A stretch of 64,000 bases of DNA from Mesorhizobium sp. LHD-90 (lineage in GTDB: Bacteria; Pseudomonadota; Alphaproteobacteria; Rhizobiales; Rhizobiaceae): contig NZ_JAVFVV010000022.1 of the NCBI RefSeq assembly GCF_030929505.1, forward strand, positions 1-64,000. Direction: 5' to 3'. Below are positions 46,057-55,061 of this stretch, one piece after another; position 1 is the first letter of the stretch; each line of letters starts with the position of its first letter. The position numbers and the translations under genes were made by a program. The notes under the pieces were generated by a model. The model was not told the origin of the DNA. It ran no database searches and saw only the letters and a list, made by a program, of their open reading frames with translations.

Positions 46057-47772
46057 TCAGGGCATAGCCAGTGTACGATTGCGCTCTTGCTTTCGAGCAA
46101 TGCTTTCCCTGATCACCTTCTCGGACGCAAGCAACTTGTCATGTTCGGGATGGCGCCGAAGAGCCTCCACTATCAGCCGCAACGCCGCGTGAGTTTCGCC
46201 CCTAATGTAGTGAGCCCGCGCAATAAGCCACATCGGCATCGGATCATCCGGAACAAGCGCGTGCGCCCGCTCGGCGCATTCCAATGCCGTTTCAGTCAGT
46301 TGCGGCGATTTCCCAATGATTCGCCGGGAGTAGTAAGTGAGTGCTTCGCTGCTGGCATCCTTATGAAAAGCGGCAGCGCGAGCGTTGTTAAGACCCGCCT
46401 GGTCAAGGCCCATCACGAAGTGGAGTTTAGCCAGCAACATCAAGTCGTCCGAATCGCCCGTATGCGCTGCCAACGTCTTGCCCCAAACTAGAGCTTCTTC
46501 GTGATTCCTAGCTCTGTGGCATAGTATTATATATTTTCTCAGAATTTCCGGAAAATCAGACTTTAAGATTCGTCGCCTGGCGATCCCGAGGTGGGCCACC
46601 CTGGAGAGCAGTGACGCCGTCTGATCCTGGTCAATGGTATTGGATGAAACCTCCGAGCTCGAAAGCAACACATCGGCAACTTCGGAAATCTGCTTCTCCA
46701 TGGCAAGGAGCAGCGTCGTCGCCGTTCTAAGTCGCGTCGTCTCGTCAGCGGATGAACTGTGAGAGCCGATCGTGATTTGTGCCTGATATTCCTCGCAATG
46801 CCGCCTGACGATCGATCTCAAACGATCCTGATCCGAGATGTCGACGAAAAACTCCGAGAGAAGATATCCGATGCCCCGCGTAACCTCTTGCGATTGCGGC
46901 GACTGCACCGCAAGAAACGCATCCTCCAAATCCCGCAGGTCGTCGACCGGCTTGGTGAGATGGCGGTATTCGCTGGCGGCCAGGCCATACACGGCGGCGC
47001 CGTGGATTAGCGCCTCAAGTCCAACACCGGAATTCAGCACCACCACCGAACGCGCGGCGGGTATCAGTTGATGGACAGACGCGTCCGAAATCTGGACGTG
47101 CGAGTGCTCGGCCGCCCAGGTGAGGGCACTCTCAATCAGCTTGGACCTGCAAAGCGGATGGCGCTTGAAAATGACCTTGACCTTGTACGTCTCACTTAGA
47201 TCAACAAGACGCCGCATGACGTCGACCTGGGTAAATGAAGATAGGTTCAAAACCTCGTCATTGTTCATCTGCAAAGGAAAGAAGATAAACGTCTTCCGTT
47301 CTGCTTCTTCAATCTTAATCGTCATGTCCCGTTGGACATACTTCGATTCATTGCGCTCAAGGAATCTCGACCGATAATGATCGATCAGGCGGGTCGACTC
47401 CACGATATCGCAGCTTCCGGCCCTGCTGCGAATTCCAGAGTCGAGCGCGATACTGCTCCAGCCGCTGTAACCATCCTTATCTAGGTACCAAAGACCTCTG
47501 ATCGGTCCGGGACGGATGCAATAACTATTCTTTCCGGGTGCTCTGGCATGGTAGACATAGGATATCCCATCCTCGCTTCCAGCGTCGTATCCATCATTTA
47601 TGCGACTTCTGTGCGATGAAACGACAAAGCAATTGTTATCACGCAATATTGCTTTCGATATCGACATGTAACCATTCAGCACTTCCTGGTGTAAAGCACT
47701 GTCTTTGTTCCATACATGGTTGGGTATATCCAGATAAAACTTAACCATTGCGTCGAGAATCCCAACCATCAA
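46057..47772 (-). CDS. Capsule-synthesis-like (KpsC/KpsS-type) protein with C-terminal TPRs
   Basis: A 571-residue protein; Met9 at 47748 is an alternative start. The middle has capsule-biosynthesis features: TFIFFPLQMNNDEVL, VIFKRHPLCRSK, VVVLNSGVGLEALIHGAAVYGLAASEY. Proteins of this type (KpsC/S, Kdo transferases) start capsule chains on a lipid. The C-terminus (about 400-560) is TPR-like: HRARNHEEALVWGKTLAAHT and HPEHDKLLASEK. It is convergent with the GT4 gene across 161 bases, which contain a long-looped inverted repeat (GGCCGGT / ACCGGCC, 45910-45962). Confidence 0.75.
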   Translation of the reverse strand: MMVGILDAMVKFYLDIPNHVWNKDSALHQEVLNGYMSISKAILRDNNCFVVSSHRSRINDGYDAGSEDGISYVYHARAPGKNSYCIRPGPIRGLWYLDKDGYSGWSSIALDSGIRSRAGSCDIVESTRLIDHYRSRFLERNESKYVQRDMTIKIEEAERKTFIFFPLQMNNDEVLNLSSFTQVDVMRRLVDLSETYKVKVIFKRHPLCRSKLIESALTWAAEHSHVQISDASVHQLIPAARSVVVLNSGVGLEALIHGAAVYGLAASEYRHLTKPVDDLRDLEDAFLAVQSPQSQEVTRGIGYLLSEFFVDISDQDRLRSIVRRHCEEYQAQITIGSHSSSADETTRLRTATTLLLAMEKQISEVADVLLSSSEVSSNTIDQDQTASLLSRVAHLGIARRRILKSDFPEILRKYIILCHRARNHEEALVWGKTLAAHTGDSDDLMLLAKLHFVMGLDQAGLNNARAAAFHKDASSEALTYYSRRIIGKSPQLTETALECAERAHALVPDDPMPMWLIARAHYIRGETHAALRLIVEALRRHPEHDKLLASEKVIRESIARKQERNRTLAMP

Positions 47773-48425
47773 CCGCAGGAGGTCGAGCCTTCTGGAGCAA
47801 GGGCACGGCTCGCGGTAAGTTGTCCTGCGCTAGACATCTCCCTGGCATATGTTCGCTTCATCTCCTTCGACTCTGCCTGCGCGGCAACGCAAGCAATGAC
47901 GCTGCCGGCCCGACATCGCGCCAACTTCGTCGCGGATTGGATCTCCGAAACCTCACGGCATCGGACCGTCGCCACACTTTCGCGCATGCTACAGCACACA
48001 GGGATGCATGCGCCAGGTTGTCGGACGACAATCAGAGGTTAGGATCGGTTCGAGTGTCCGCCTGGTGGCGGTTGCCCAAAAACGTAGCTGCCTCGTCTCC
48101 GCCATCAACACAACGTCCGAAGCCAGCAATGGCGATGAGTGTTGCCCGATCGCGGCCAGCCTCGAACTGTTCCTCGGTAAAACGCGAGGGGCGCATGGTC
48201 CGTCTCCAGGACCGAAGGACACTACCCAAATTTGGAGGAAATTCAGGATCTTGGCACTCAACTGGTCAAGCGTGCCGCCAAGCGATCCCAAGATCACAAT
48301 CTCAACCGTGCCTTTTCATGTCGTCACAAAGAAGGTGCGGTCACGGCCTTGCCTACGAGACATTGCGGTCCGACACGGGTATGCGTTGGCATTGCGCCTA
48401 TACATGTCAGAAATGCAGCTCAAGG
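47773..48425. other. Gene-poor stretch with insertion-sequence debris
   Basis: About 650 bases without a convincing intact gene. The only recognisable coding trace is a minus-strand IS3 OrfA start (see 48160-48222). The rest has scattered open frames with no protein-like content. Combined with the second IS3 remnant at 50544-50663, it marks the edge of the accessory region. Confidence 0.45.
48160..48222 (-). pseudogene. IS3-family transposase OrfA remnant (N-terminus only)
   Basis: The minus strand reads TGTCCT..., then GACGGACC and ATG CGC CCC TCG CGT TTT ACC GAG GAA CAG. This gives MRPSRFTEEQ, the conserved start of IS3/IS407-group OrfA proteins. The homology stops after about ten codons, so it is a truncated fragment, possibly with the IS terminal TGTCCT. 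Confidence 0.45.
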
Positions 48426-50336
48426 CTAGAAACGCATATCTATATTCAGTAATTTTTTCCAAAACATGGTCGCTGTGGATAGGGAACATTTGTTCTGGTT
48501 CGCAAGGCGGCAAGCCAATGCCATTCCATATGTACGATCTGGGTTGTCAGCAAGCGATTGTAGGGCGCCTAGCCACGCATCCTCGGTGTTGCTCACCAGC
48601 AAGCCATCATTTCCGTCATCGACTATCCCTCGATATATCTTGGCGTCGGTAAAGATTCCAGCGGCTCCCAGTGAACTGGCGTCGCAAAATTTTATTCGAG
48701 ACTTTGCACTGTTATAAGCATGGTCAAGCAATGGCGCCATCACTATATGACAAGGGCGCTTCTTGGCGAAGTCCTTATATTCTACCCATGGCATAGGGTC
48801 CATTACGTTAACGCGATCAAGTCCGCGCGCCATTTCGCGAACCGCTTTGTGACCAAATAGATCAAACTCGGCGCCAGGGTTTGCGTCGCTAAACCTTTTT
48901 ATTGCAGGAATGAGGAACTCCAGATCGCGATAGTGTGTACTCGACCCATGATACCCTATGCGCAGTGCACTGCCGTCCAGGTGGTGGTTAAGCGATTCGC
49001 TCTCGCGTATCGATGGTGGTTGGAGCAAATGCGTCTTTGGTGTATTGAAACGCTCCGCCAAAGCTGGTGATGAGACGATCAACAGGTCGGAAATATAAAG
49101 CAAGTACTGAAAGTCGCAAAAAGTTACATCAACCAAACGGCGTCTATATACTGCGGGAAGCTCAATCGTATCCACGGCGGATGGGATGTCGTCATCAAAT
49201 AGATAAACGATTTCCACGCGGCCCTTTCGCTTGGCTATTTCGTCAGCCCAAACTGCTGGAATGTATCGGACAACAACGACCATACTAATTTCGCGAAAAA
49301 GTTCGTCGTCCGGAGGCTGGAGAGTGGTATCGACCACAACAAGTTCACATTGTCCCAACGAGCACAATTGAGCAAGAGGTGCGAGTACATAGATTTCGTC
49401 CGTGGGTAGCGGGCGAGGGCGAAGTAATAAAATCCGATACGTGGGCGCCCGGTTATTTACTCGCCTATCGCCTAAAGATGTAACGGCAATCGGTTGACGG
49501 AACGCGGCCGGAGCGTCCTTGAAGAGGATCCTTGAATTCCTGATAGAAGCTTTTCTCTTTTTGTCCGCATCAGTTAGAGTAAAGCTATATGGGTTTATCC
49601 GAACGTCAAATATATCACTGTCCGCGATTTCAATCGGAGAGCTATCTTGATTGGAGCGCGCATGACAGCGCCATCCGTCGTCATCGACTGTTATCTGGAA
49701 GGGTATTGCATCACGAATAGTGTCTCCGGAGTTAAGGAAGATGTCACAGCGCTTTTGTGATCGGAGCGCTTCTCGGAATAGCTCGAATCCGGGTGACCGC
49801 CACCGCCAAAGAGGCAATCGGGTAAAGGTACCGTCTTGAGCTAAAACTTCGAGTACAAGAAGAGAGTCTCGGGTCTTGATGCGAGCTCGGCCCATATCCG
49901 AAGAAGGCGTAGGTAAAAAATCGACTATGTCGCGTGCCGGTCGGCCATTTATATATATTGTATAGTCGATCGGGCATCTGACATTGAAGTCAATAAAATT
50001 GGTGACGTACCCGTCACGCTTGATCACATCACATTGGAGGAGGCTATTTTCGACCCAAAGCGGAACGGCGTTAGTGACGCCGCAATACACTTGACCATCG
50101 TCAGTCAGAAGCCATGCATGGACAGCGGCATGCGATTCTGACGTGATTGGAGCGTCCCATGTTCCATCGCTCAGGACGTTGCTGCGAGATACCAGCCGAC
50201 CGAACGACCAGAGTTCCAGCGTATGTGGACGCAGATGATCGGACCGAGCAAACCCCTTTAATCGGTTCCCTCCGGATTCTGTGGGAGCGAGCGCAAAATA
50301 GACATTGGGGCAATGGGGTTGGGGACGACTCGGCAT
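48426..50336 (-). CDS. Large glycosyltransferase-like protein with GT-B C-terminus
   Basis: 636 residues from ATG 50336 (GGAAG nine bases upstream). A longer start at 50498 would add 54 residues of Arg/Gln-rich sequence and looks wrong. The N-terminal half (about 1-330) is beta-rich and unrecognised. The C-terminal half has GT1/GT4 features: VVVRYIPAVWADEIAKRKGR, YISDLLIVSSPALAERF, RIGYHGSSTHYRDLEFLIPAI, then GAAGIFTDAKIYRGIV near the donor site. It fits the glycan cluster. The gene is AT-rich. Confidence 0.7.
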   Translation of the reverse strand: MPSRPQPHCPNVYFALAPTESGGNRLKGFARSDHLRPHTLELWSFGRLVSRSNVLSDGTWDAPITSESHAAVHAWLLTDDGQVYCGVTNAVPLWVENSLLQCDVIKRDGYVTNFIDFNVRCPIDYTIYINGRPARDIVDFLPTPSSDMGRARIKTRDSLLVLEVLAQDGTFTRLPLWRWRSPGFELFREALRSQKRCDIFLNSGDTIRDAIPFQITVDDDGWRCHARSNQDSSPIEIADSDIFDVRINPYSFTLTDADKKRKASIRNSRILFKDAPAAFRQPIAVTSLGDRRVNNRAPTYRILLLRPRPLPTDEIYVLAPLAQLCSLGQCELVVVDTTLQPPDDELFREISMVVVVRYIPAVWADEIAKRKGRVEIVYLFDDDIPSAVDTIELPAVYRRRLVDVTFCDFQYLLYISDLLIVSSPALAERFNTPKTHLLQPPSIRESESLNHHLDGSALRIGYHGSSTHYRDLEFLIPAIKRFSDANPGAEFDLFGHKAVREMARGLDRVNVMDPMPWVEYKDFAKKRPCHIVMAPLLDHAYNSAKSRIKFCDASSLGAAGIFTDAKIYRGIVDDGNDGLLVSNTEDAWLGALQSLADNPDRTYGMALACRLANQNKCSLSTATMFWKKLLNIDMRF

Positions 50337-50366
50337 GTGCCCAGTCTTCCTTAAAACGAGGTGGAC

Positions 50367-50392
50367 GGGAAGGCGCGGATCAACGCCTTCCC
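50367..50392 (-). promoter_or_regulatory. Perfect 9-bp hairpin in the leader of the glycosyltransferase gene
   Basis: GGGAAGGCG and CGCCTTCCC form a perfect stem with an 8-base loop, about 31 bases before the start at 50336. It could be a leader hairpin or the end of an older transcript. Function unknown. Confidence 0.3.
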
Positions 50393-50543
50393 ACAACGGG
50401 GCCGTGCCGAGGCGAGATTGGGAAACGGTGCGCGCGTGAGCCAAACTGGGGGACAACTGGCGTTGTTGGGGCCTTCGCCGAACGCGATCGTTTAGCATGC
50501 CGCAATCGGCAAAAACCTCGAGCGCGCTCCAATCTGGATTTTC

Positions 50544-50663
50544 TTAGCCGTCCTTGGCATGGTGCCTGTCTTTCGACCACGGGGTCAGCATAGTTTGCCT
50601 CCCGAACGCGACGGGGCTCAGATGGCCCAGTGTCGAGTGCCGTCGCCGAGGGAGGTTGTCCGA
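50544..50663 (-). pseudogene. IS3-family transposase OrfB C-terminal remnant
   Basis: Reading leftward: SDNLPRRRHSTLGHLSPVAF and then about 20 more residues to a TAA at 50544-50546. The RRHSTLG-LSPV-F motif is the conserved C-terminus of IS3-family OrfB integrases. The upstream catalytic DDE part is absent, so only the tail of the element survives. It lies 180 bases from the tRNA-Thr. Confidence 0.7.
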
Positions 50664-50822
50664 CACTGCGGTGCGCTCGCTGGTATCTTTCGGCCGTCCA
50701 CGGCGGTGCGGCAGAGCACGCTGAGCGGTCGCCATGGCCCGAAATGGCGCCAAAAGCTGCGTCTCTTCGGCCGAAATCATGAAAGTCGCGGGAATGTCGG
50801 GGTGTTGCGAGACGCGAGCGGC

Positions 50823-50849
50823 GCGGTTGAGGAGGGACTGAGTGGTGCC
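50823..50849. repeat. 27-bp imperfect direct repeat, tRNA-proximal copy (candidate att site)
   Basis: Matches 875-901 at 24 of 27 positions in the same orientation. It covers the last seven bases of the tRNA-Thr (GGC plus encoded ACCA, on the minus strand) and the following 20 bases. The tRNA remains intact, as expected when an element integrates at a tRNA 3' end and restores it. Confidence 0.5.
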
Positions 50850-50918
50850 GCTTGCGTGACTCGAACACGCGACCCCATCATTACGAATGATGTGCTCTAC
50901 CGACTGAGCTAAAGCGGC
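50843..50918 (-). tRNA. tRNA-Thr (anticodon CGT)
   Basis: The minus strand folds as a full tRNA of 76 bases: acceptor GCCGCTT / AAGCGGC, D-arm GCTC-AGTCGGTA-GAGC, anticodon arm CATCA-TTCGTAA-TGATG with anticodon CGT, variable GGGTC, T-arm GCGTG-TTCGAGT-CACGC, and encoded ACCA 3' end. CGT reads the threonine codon ACG. Its 3' end faces the accessory region. Confidence 0.95.
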
Positions 50919-51255
50919 GACCGGCCCTTCGAGCGCAGGCCCGAATGATGCAGGCCTGATAACCGCATTGCGCGACAAATACAAGATGCCTTGCGTCGTG
51001 CCTGCGGCACGTCACGGGCTGACGCCGGCGTCGATGTCGGCCGGTTGCTCGAAGCGGGCGCCGTCGGCGCCCTCGGTCTCGGCGGGCGCTGCGGCGTCCG
51101 CTTCATCCTGCTTTGCTGGCGGGGAGCAAAAGGTTGTTCTGACTTCGACCAAGGTCGAAATTGGCGGCGCGTGGGCGCATTTCTGGTTGTCCCGCCATCT
51201 TTGCACCTGCCCCGCCGTTGATCCGGGGCTCTGCTGCCGTTAACGATCCATCGGG
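50919..51255. other. Intergenic region with a 16-bp palindrome
   Basis: About 340 bases between the tRNA and the next gene. A short minus-strand frame (51012-51206) encodes 64 residues but has no recognisable domain. The clear structure is the palindrome TTCGACC-AA-GGTCGAA at 51144-51159, about 100 bases before the following gene, a possible operator. The tRNA promoter must also lie at the left end. Confidence 0.45.
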
Positions 51256-52389
51256 GTGGTAGGTGTGGAGAACGGTTTGGACCCGATCGAAAAAGCGATC
51301 CGTAGCGCCTTCGAGAAGGGCGACGCCGAGGACAAGGCATTCCGCGAGAATGTCTACCGCAAGGCATTCGCCGCGCTCGACCGCGCCTTGCAGGCCAATC
51401 CGAACCTGACGGTCGAGGCAGCGATCAACCGCCGCAAGGTGCTGCAGGCCAAGATTGCCGAGATCGAGACTGAATTCATCCCGGCCGCTCCGGCAGTCGA
51501 GCCCGAGCCGGCCGATCCGTTGGCCGGCGCCTTCGAAATGCGCATGGAGCCCGGCGCCGCGCCGCCGATTTTCATCCCCGAAGTGTCGGTCGAACCGGTC
51601 GGGCCGGACCTCGCGCCGTCAGGAGATGGCACTCTCGGCGACATCGATGTCCGTGGCGAGAAGGCGGTCGAACCGTTGCTCGCCTCCGCAGAGCGCGGAC
51701 CGGCCGTCGCGCCGGATCCCGACGCCTGGCGCGCACGGCGCGGCCGTAAACCGCTCGCCGTGTTCTTTATTGTCGCCTCGCTGGCGGCCCTCATCGGCAT
51801 GGGTTTCCTGTTCGCCTTCCAGACCGGACTGTTCAAGTCGCCGGCCGAGCGCGACACGTCGGTGCCGAACCCGCCGTCGACCGCCGAGGGCGAGGATTTC
51901 ATCCCCGAGAACGAGGAGCCGCCGGTGCTGTCCAGCCGGCCAGAGGAGAACCGCGACTGGATCGGCATCTTCACCCCCGCCGACGCCACCTCGGTCAGCG
52001 CGCCGGGCGGCACCACCGCCGAGGCCATGCAGGATGAATCCGGCAGCTTCATCCGCATCCGCTCGGGCGAGCCAGGCTCCGCCGTAGTCTTCGATGTGGG
52101 GCAGGGCGTGCTGGAACGGATCGCCGGCAGGAAGGCGACCTTCGACATCGTCGCCCGCGCCGCCGAGGGCCAGGAGACCGAGATGGCGGTGGACTGCAAT
52201 TTCGGCGAGCTCGGCGACTGCGGCCGCAAGCGATATGCCGTCGGTTACGAAAAGGCCGATTTCCTGTTCGAACTCGGCCCGCCGGCCGAAAGCCCCGGCG
52301 CCGGCGGCACCATCGCCATCGTGCCGGACTTCGCCGAACAGGGCCGGGCGGTCGATATCTACGAGATCAAGGTGTCGGTCGCGCCGTAA
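51256..52389 (+). CDS. Conserved single-pass membrane protein, unknown function
   Basis: 377 residues from GTG 51256; GTG 51265 (MENGLDPIEKAIRSAFEKG) is equally likely and keeps the conserved start. It has a helical N-terminal cytoplasmic part (residues 5-75; AIRSAFEKGDAEDKAFRENVYRKAF), a Pro-rich linker, one membrane helix at about 165-190 (PLAVFFIVASLAALIGMGFL) and a C-terminal, probably periplasmic, beta domain (about 230-377). I do not recognise the family. It looks like a conserved rhizobial envelope protein. It is convergent with the ligase gene. Confidence 0.75.
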   Translation: MVGVENGLDPIEKAIRSAFEKGDAEDKAFRENVYRKAFAALDRALQANPNLTVEAAINRRKVLQAKIAEIETEFIPAAPAVEPEPADPLAGAFEMRMEPGAAPPIFIPEVSVEPVGPDLAPSGDGTLGDIDVRGEKAVEPLLASAERGPAVAPDPDAWRARRGRKPLAVFFIVASLAALIGMGFLFAFQTGLFKSPAERDTSVPNPPSTAEGEDFIPENEEPPVLSSRPEENRDWIGIFTPADATSVSAPGGTTAEAMQDESGSFIRIRSGEPGSAVVFDVGQGVLERIAGRKATFDIVARAAEGQETEMAVDCNFGELGDCGRKRYAVGYEKADFLFELGPPAESPGAGGTIAIVPDFAEQGRAVDIYEIKVSVAP

Positions 52390-52408
52390 GGCGGGCCCAT
52401 GGCCCGCC
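52390..52408. terminator. Bidirectional stem-loop between convergent genes
   Basis: GGCGGGCC-cat-GGCCCGCC, a perfect 8-bp GC stem with a 3-base loop, lies between the stop of the membrane-protein gene and the stop of the ligase gene. There is no T-run; it may act as a terminator in both directions. Confidence 0.45.
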
Positions 52409-52409
52409 G

Positions 52410-54038
52410 CTATCCGGCACTCGTCGGCGCCACAGGCTCGTCGAGCAGCGCCTGCAGCGTCTCGATCCGGTCGGCCTCGGCGGCCGGCTTGTCCCAGCGC
52501 AGGCGCGAGATGCGCGGGAACCGCATGGCGACGCCGGATTTATGCCGTGTCGAGCGGTTGAGCCCCTCGAAGGCGATCTCCAGCACCAGTCCGTTGCGGC
52601 GGTCGGCGCGCACCGAGCGCACGGGGCCGAACCGCTCTATCGTGTTGTCGCGCACATATTTGTCGATCTGCCGCAACTCCTCGTCGGTGAAGCCGAAATA
52701 AGCTTTTCCGACCGGCACCAGCTCCTCGCCGCCCTCCGACCCCGCCCAGACGCCGAACGTGTAGTCGGAATAGAAGCTGGAGCGTTTGCCGTGGCCGCGC
52801 TGTGCATACATCAGTACCGCGTCGACCGTGTAGGGATCACGTTTCCACTTGAACCACGGGCCTCTCGGCCGCCCGGCGAGATAGGGCGAGACCTTCTGCT
52901 TGATCATCACGCCCTCGATCACCGGATGGGGCGGATGGCGGCGCAAATTGTCGAGTGCGCTCCAATCGGAAAAGGCGATGACGGGCGAGAGGTCGAACCG
53001 CGCGGGATCGAGCCGCGCGACAAAAATTTCCAGCCGCGCCCGCCGTTCCAGCAAAGGCAGGGGGCGCAAATCCTCCGGCCCGTCCTGCAGCAGGTCGTAG
53101 CAGCGCACGAACACCGGAAAGCGCTCGCGCATCTTTGGCGACACGCTCTTGCGGTTGAGCCGCTGCTGCAGGTCGGAAAACGTGCCGGTATGCTCCGGCG
53201 GATGGCCGACCAGCAGCTCGCCGTCGAGCGCGCCGTCGAACGTCATGGCCTCGACCAGGTCAGGAAAGGCGCCGGAAATCTCGTCGCCGGTGCGCGAATA
53301 GAGTTTTCGCAAGCCACCCTCGGAAACGGCCTGCACGCGGATGCCGTCCCATTTCCACTCGGCCGCGTAGTCTGCGGGATCGATCCTCGCGAGGTCGTTG
53401 TCCTCGACCGCGTGCGACAGCATGACGGAGCGGAATAGGGCGCGTGCCGCCTTTTCCGGCCGCGGCGCCTTGCCTTCCAGCCATGCGAACAGCGACCGGT
53501 AGGGCGGGTCGAGCCCGTGCCAGACCTCCTCGATCTCGGACACGTCGACCGTGCCAAGCCCGGCCAGCGCCTGCTTGGCGAGGCGCGCCGAGACGCCGAT
53601 GCGCAAGCCGCCGGTCACCAGCTTGATGATCGCGTAGCGCGCGGAAATGCCGGCGGCATCGAGCAATTGCGCCAGCACCGCCGGCCCGTCCGAGCGGCTG
53701 GCTGATTGCAGCGCGCCGACCACCTCGCCGAGCGTCGGCGTATGGTTCGGCTTTTTGTCGGCCGGCGGTTCCGGCCAGACCAGGGACACCGTCTCCGCCA
53801 GATCGCCGACATAGTCGTAGGAATAGCCGAACAGGACCGGATCCATGCGTTCCATCACGAGCGTGCGCAGCATCGCCGGCTTGACGGCCGCGATACTGAG
53901 ATCGCCGGTGATCGCCGCCAGCGCCAGACCGCGGTCCGGGTCGGGCGTCGTGGAAAAATAATCGGTGAGCAGTTTCAGCTTGCCGTTGCGCGACGGCGTC
54001 AGCACGAGGCGGTCGAGAAGTTCGGCGAAGGCCTCCAT
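52410..54038 (-). CDS. ATP-dependent DNA ligase of the ligase-associated repair cluster
   Basis: 542 residues from ATG 54038, overlapping the exonuclease stop by one base (TGATG). The adenylation lysine is Lys229 in EWKWDGIRVQ; later motifs include LDGELLVG and EGVMIKQKVSPY, with the OB-fold part at the C-terminus. It matches the cisplatin-damage-response ligase family (TIGR04120) by neighbours and length. It seals nicks in DNA repair. It is co-transcribed with the MBL-fold exonuclease and close to the helicase and PdeM. Confidence 0.92.
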   Translation of the reverse strand: MEAFAELLDRLVLTPSRNGKLKLLTDYFSTTPDPDRGLALAAITGDLSIAAVKPAMLRTLVMERMDPVLFGYSYDYVGDLAETVSLVWPEPPADKKPNHTPTLGEVVGALQSASRSDGPAVLAQLLDAAGISARYAIIKLVTGGLRIGVSARLAKQALAGLGTVDVSEIEEVWHGLDPPYRSLFAWLEGKAPRPEKAARALFRSVMLSHAVEDNDLARIDPADYAAEWKWDGIRVQAVSEGGLRKLYSRTGDEISGAFPDLVEAMTFDGALDGELLVGHPPEHTGTFSDLQQRLNRKSVSPKMRERFPVFVRCYDLLQDGPEDLRPLPLLERRARLEIFVARLDPARFDLSPVIAFSDWSALDNLRRHPPHPVIEGVMIKQKVSPYLAGRPRGPWFKWKRDPYTVDAVLMYAQRGHGKRSSFYSDYTFGVWAGSEGGEELVPVGKAYFGFTDEELRQIDKYVRDNTIERFGPVRSVRADRRNGLVLEIAFEGLNRSTRHKSGVAMRFPRISRLRWDKPAAEADRIETLQALLDEPVAPTSAG

Positions 54039-55048
54039 CAGTCGCCCTCGTCTTCGTAGCCGACGAGGTGCAGCGGCTGGGCGGCGATGCCGGCGAGCTC
54101 GCACCAGCGCACCAGCGCCTCCTCGCGGCCGTGCGTGACCCAAACTTCCGATGCGCCGGTCTCCAAAATCGTTTCGGTGAGTTCGATCCAGTCCGAATGG
54201 TCCGAGATGATCAGCGGCAACTCGACGCCGCGCTGTTTTGCGCGCTGGCGGATGCGCATCCAGCCCGAGGCGAAACAGGAGATCGGCTCGGGAAAGCGCC
54301 GGGCCCAGCGGTCGGCGAAGGCCGACGGCGGGCCGATGACGATCGCGCCGGCGAAGTCGCTCTTGGCGCCGGGCTCCAGCGTCGCCGGCTCGATGTCCCC
54401 GAGATCGATGCCCCGGCCCTGATAGTAGGAAGTCAACTTCGCCAGCGCGCCGTGGATGTGGATCGGCCGGTCGAAACCGGCCTCGCGCAGCAGCTTCATC
54501 ACCCGCTGCGCCTTGCCGAGTGCATAGGCGCCGACGAGGTGCGCGCTTTCCGGGAATTGCCCGACCGATTTCAGCAGCCGTGCGATTTCCTGACGATCGT
54601 CGGGATGGTGGAACACCGGCAGGCCGAAGGTGGCTTCGGTGATGAAGACGTCGCAGGCGACCGGCTCGAACGGCGCGCAGGTGGCGTCGCGCCGGCGCTT
54701 GTAGTCGCCCGAGGCGACGATGCGGATGCCGCCGTGCTCGACGGCGATCTGCGCGGAACCCAGCACGTGGCCGGCCGGATGGAAGCCGACTGTCACGCCG
54801 TTGAGGTCGAAGGTCTCACCCAGTGTCGCGGCCTGTATCGAGCCCGCGAACCCTTCGCCATAGCGCAGGCCCATGATGTCGATCGTTTCCCGCGTAGCGA
54901 GCACCGCGCCGTGGCCGGCCCGCGCATGGTCGGAATGGCCGTGGGTGATCAGCGCACGGGCCACCGGTTTTACCGGATCGATAAAAAAATCGCCGGGCGG
55001 GCAATAAAGGCCTTCGGGACGGGGATGAAGCAGGTCGCGGGCGCGCAT
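54038..55048 (-). CDS. Ligase-associated DNA exonuclease (metallo-beta-lactamase fold)
   Basis: 336 residues from ATG 55048. The metal motif HGHSDH (His36, His38, Asp40, His41) and the later SGDYKRRRDATCAPF and SDHSDWIEL belong to the beta-CASP/Artemis-SNM1-like nuclease group (TIGR04122). A longer frame upstream is Arg/Pro-rich and non-coding. It likely trims DNA ends before the ligase acts. It has a stem-loop 14 bases before the start. Confidence 0.92.
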   Translation of the reverse strand: MRARDLLHPRPEGLYCPPGDFFIDPVKPVARALITHGHSDHARAGHGAVLATRETIDIMGLRYGEGFAGSIQAATLGETFDLNGVTVGFHPAGHVLGSAQIAVEHGGIRIVASGDYKRRRDATCAPFEPVACDVFITEATFGLPVFHHPDDRQEIARLLKSVGQFPESAHLVGAYALGKAQRVMKLLREAGFDRPIHIHGALAKLTSYYQGRGIDLGDIEPATLEPGAKSDFAGAIVIGPPSAFADRWARRFPEPISCFASGWMRIRQRAKQRGVELPLIISDHSDWIELTETILETGASEVWVTHGREEALVRWCELAGIAAQPLHLVGYEDEGD

Positions 55049-55061
55049 GAGGCGAAGATAA

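Noticed and set aside
51012-51206. 64-residue minus-strand frame beside the tRNA-Thr
   Set aside because: Acidic and Ala-rich but with no family match or clear ribosome site; left as possible but not called.
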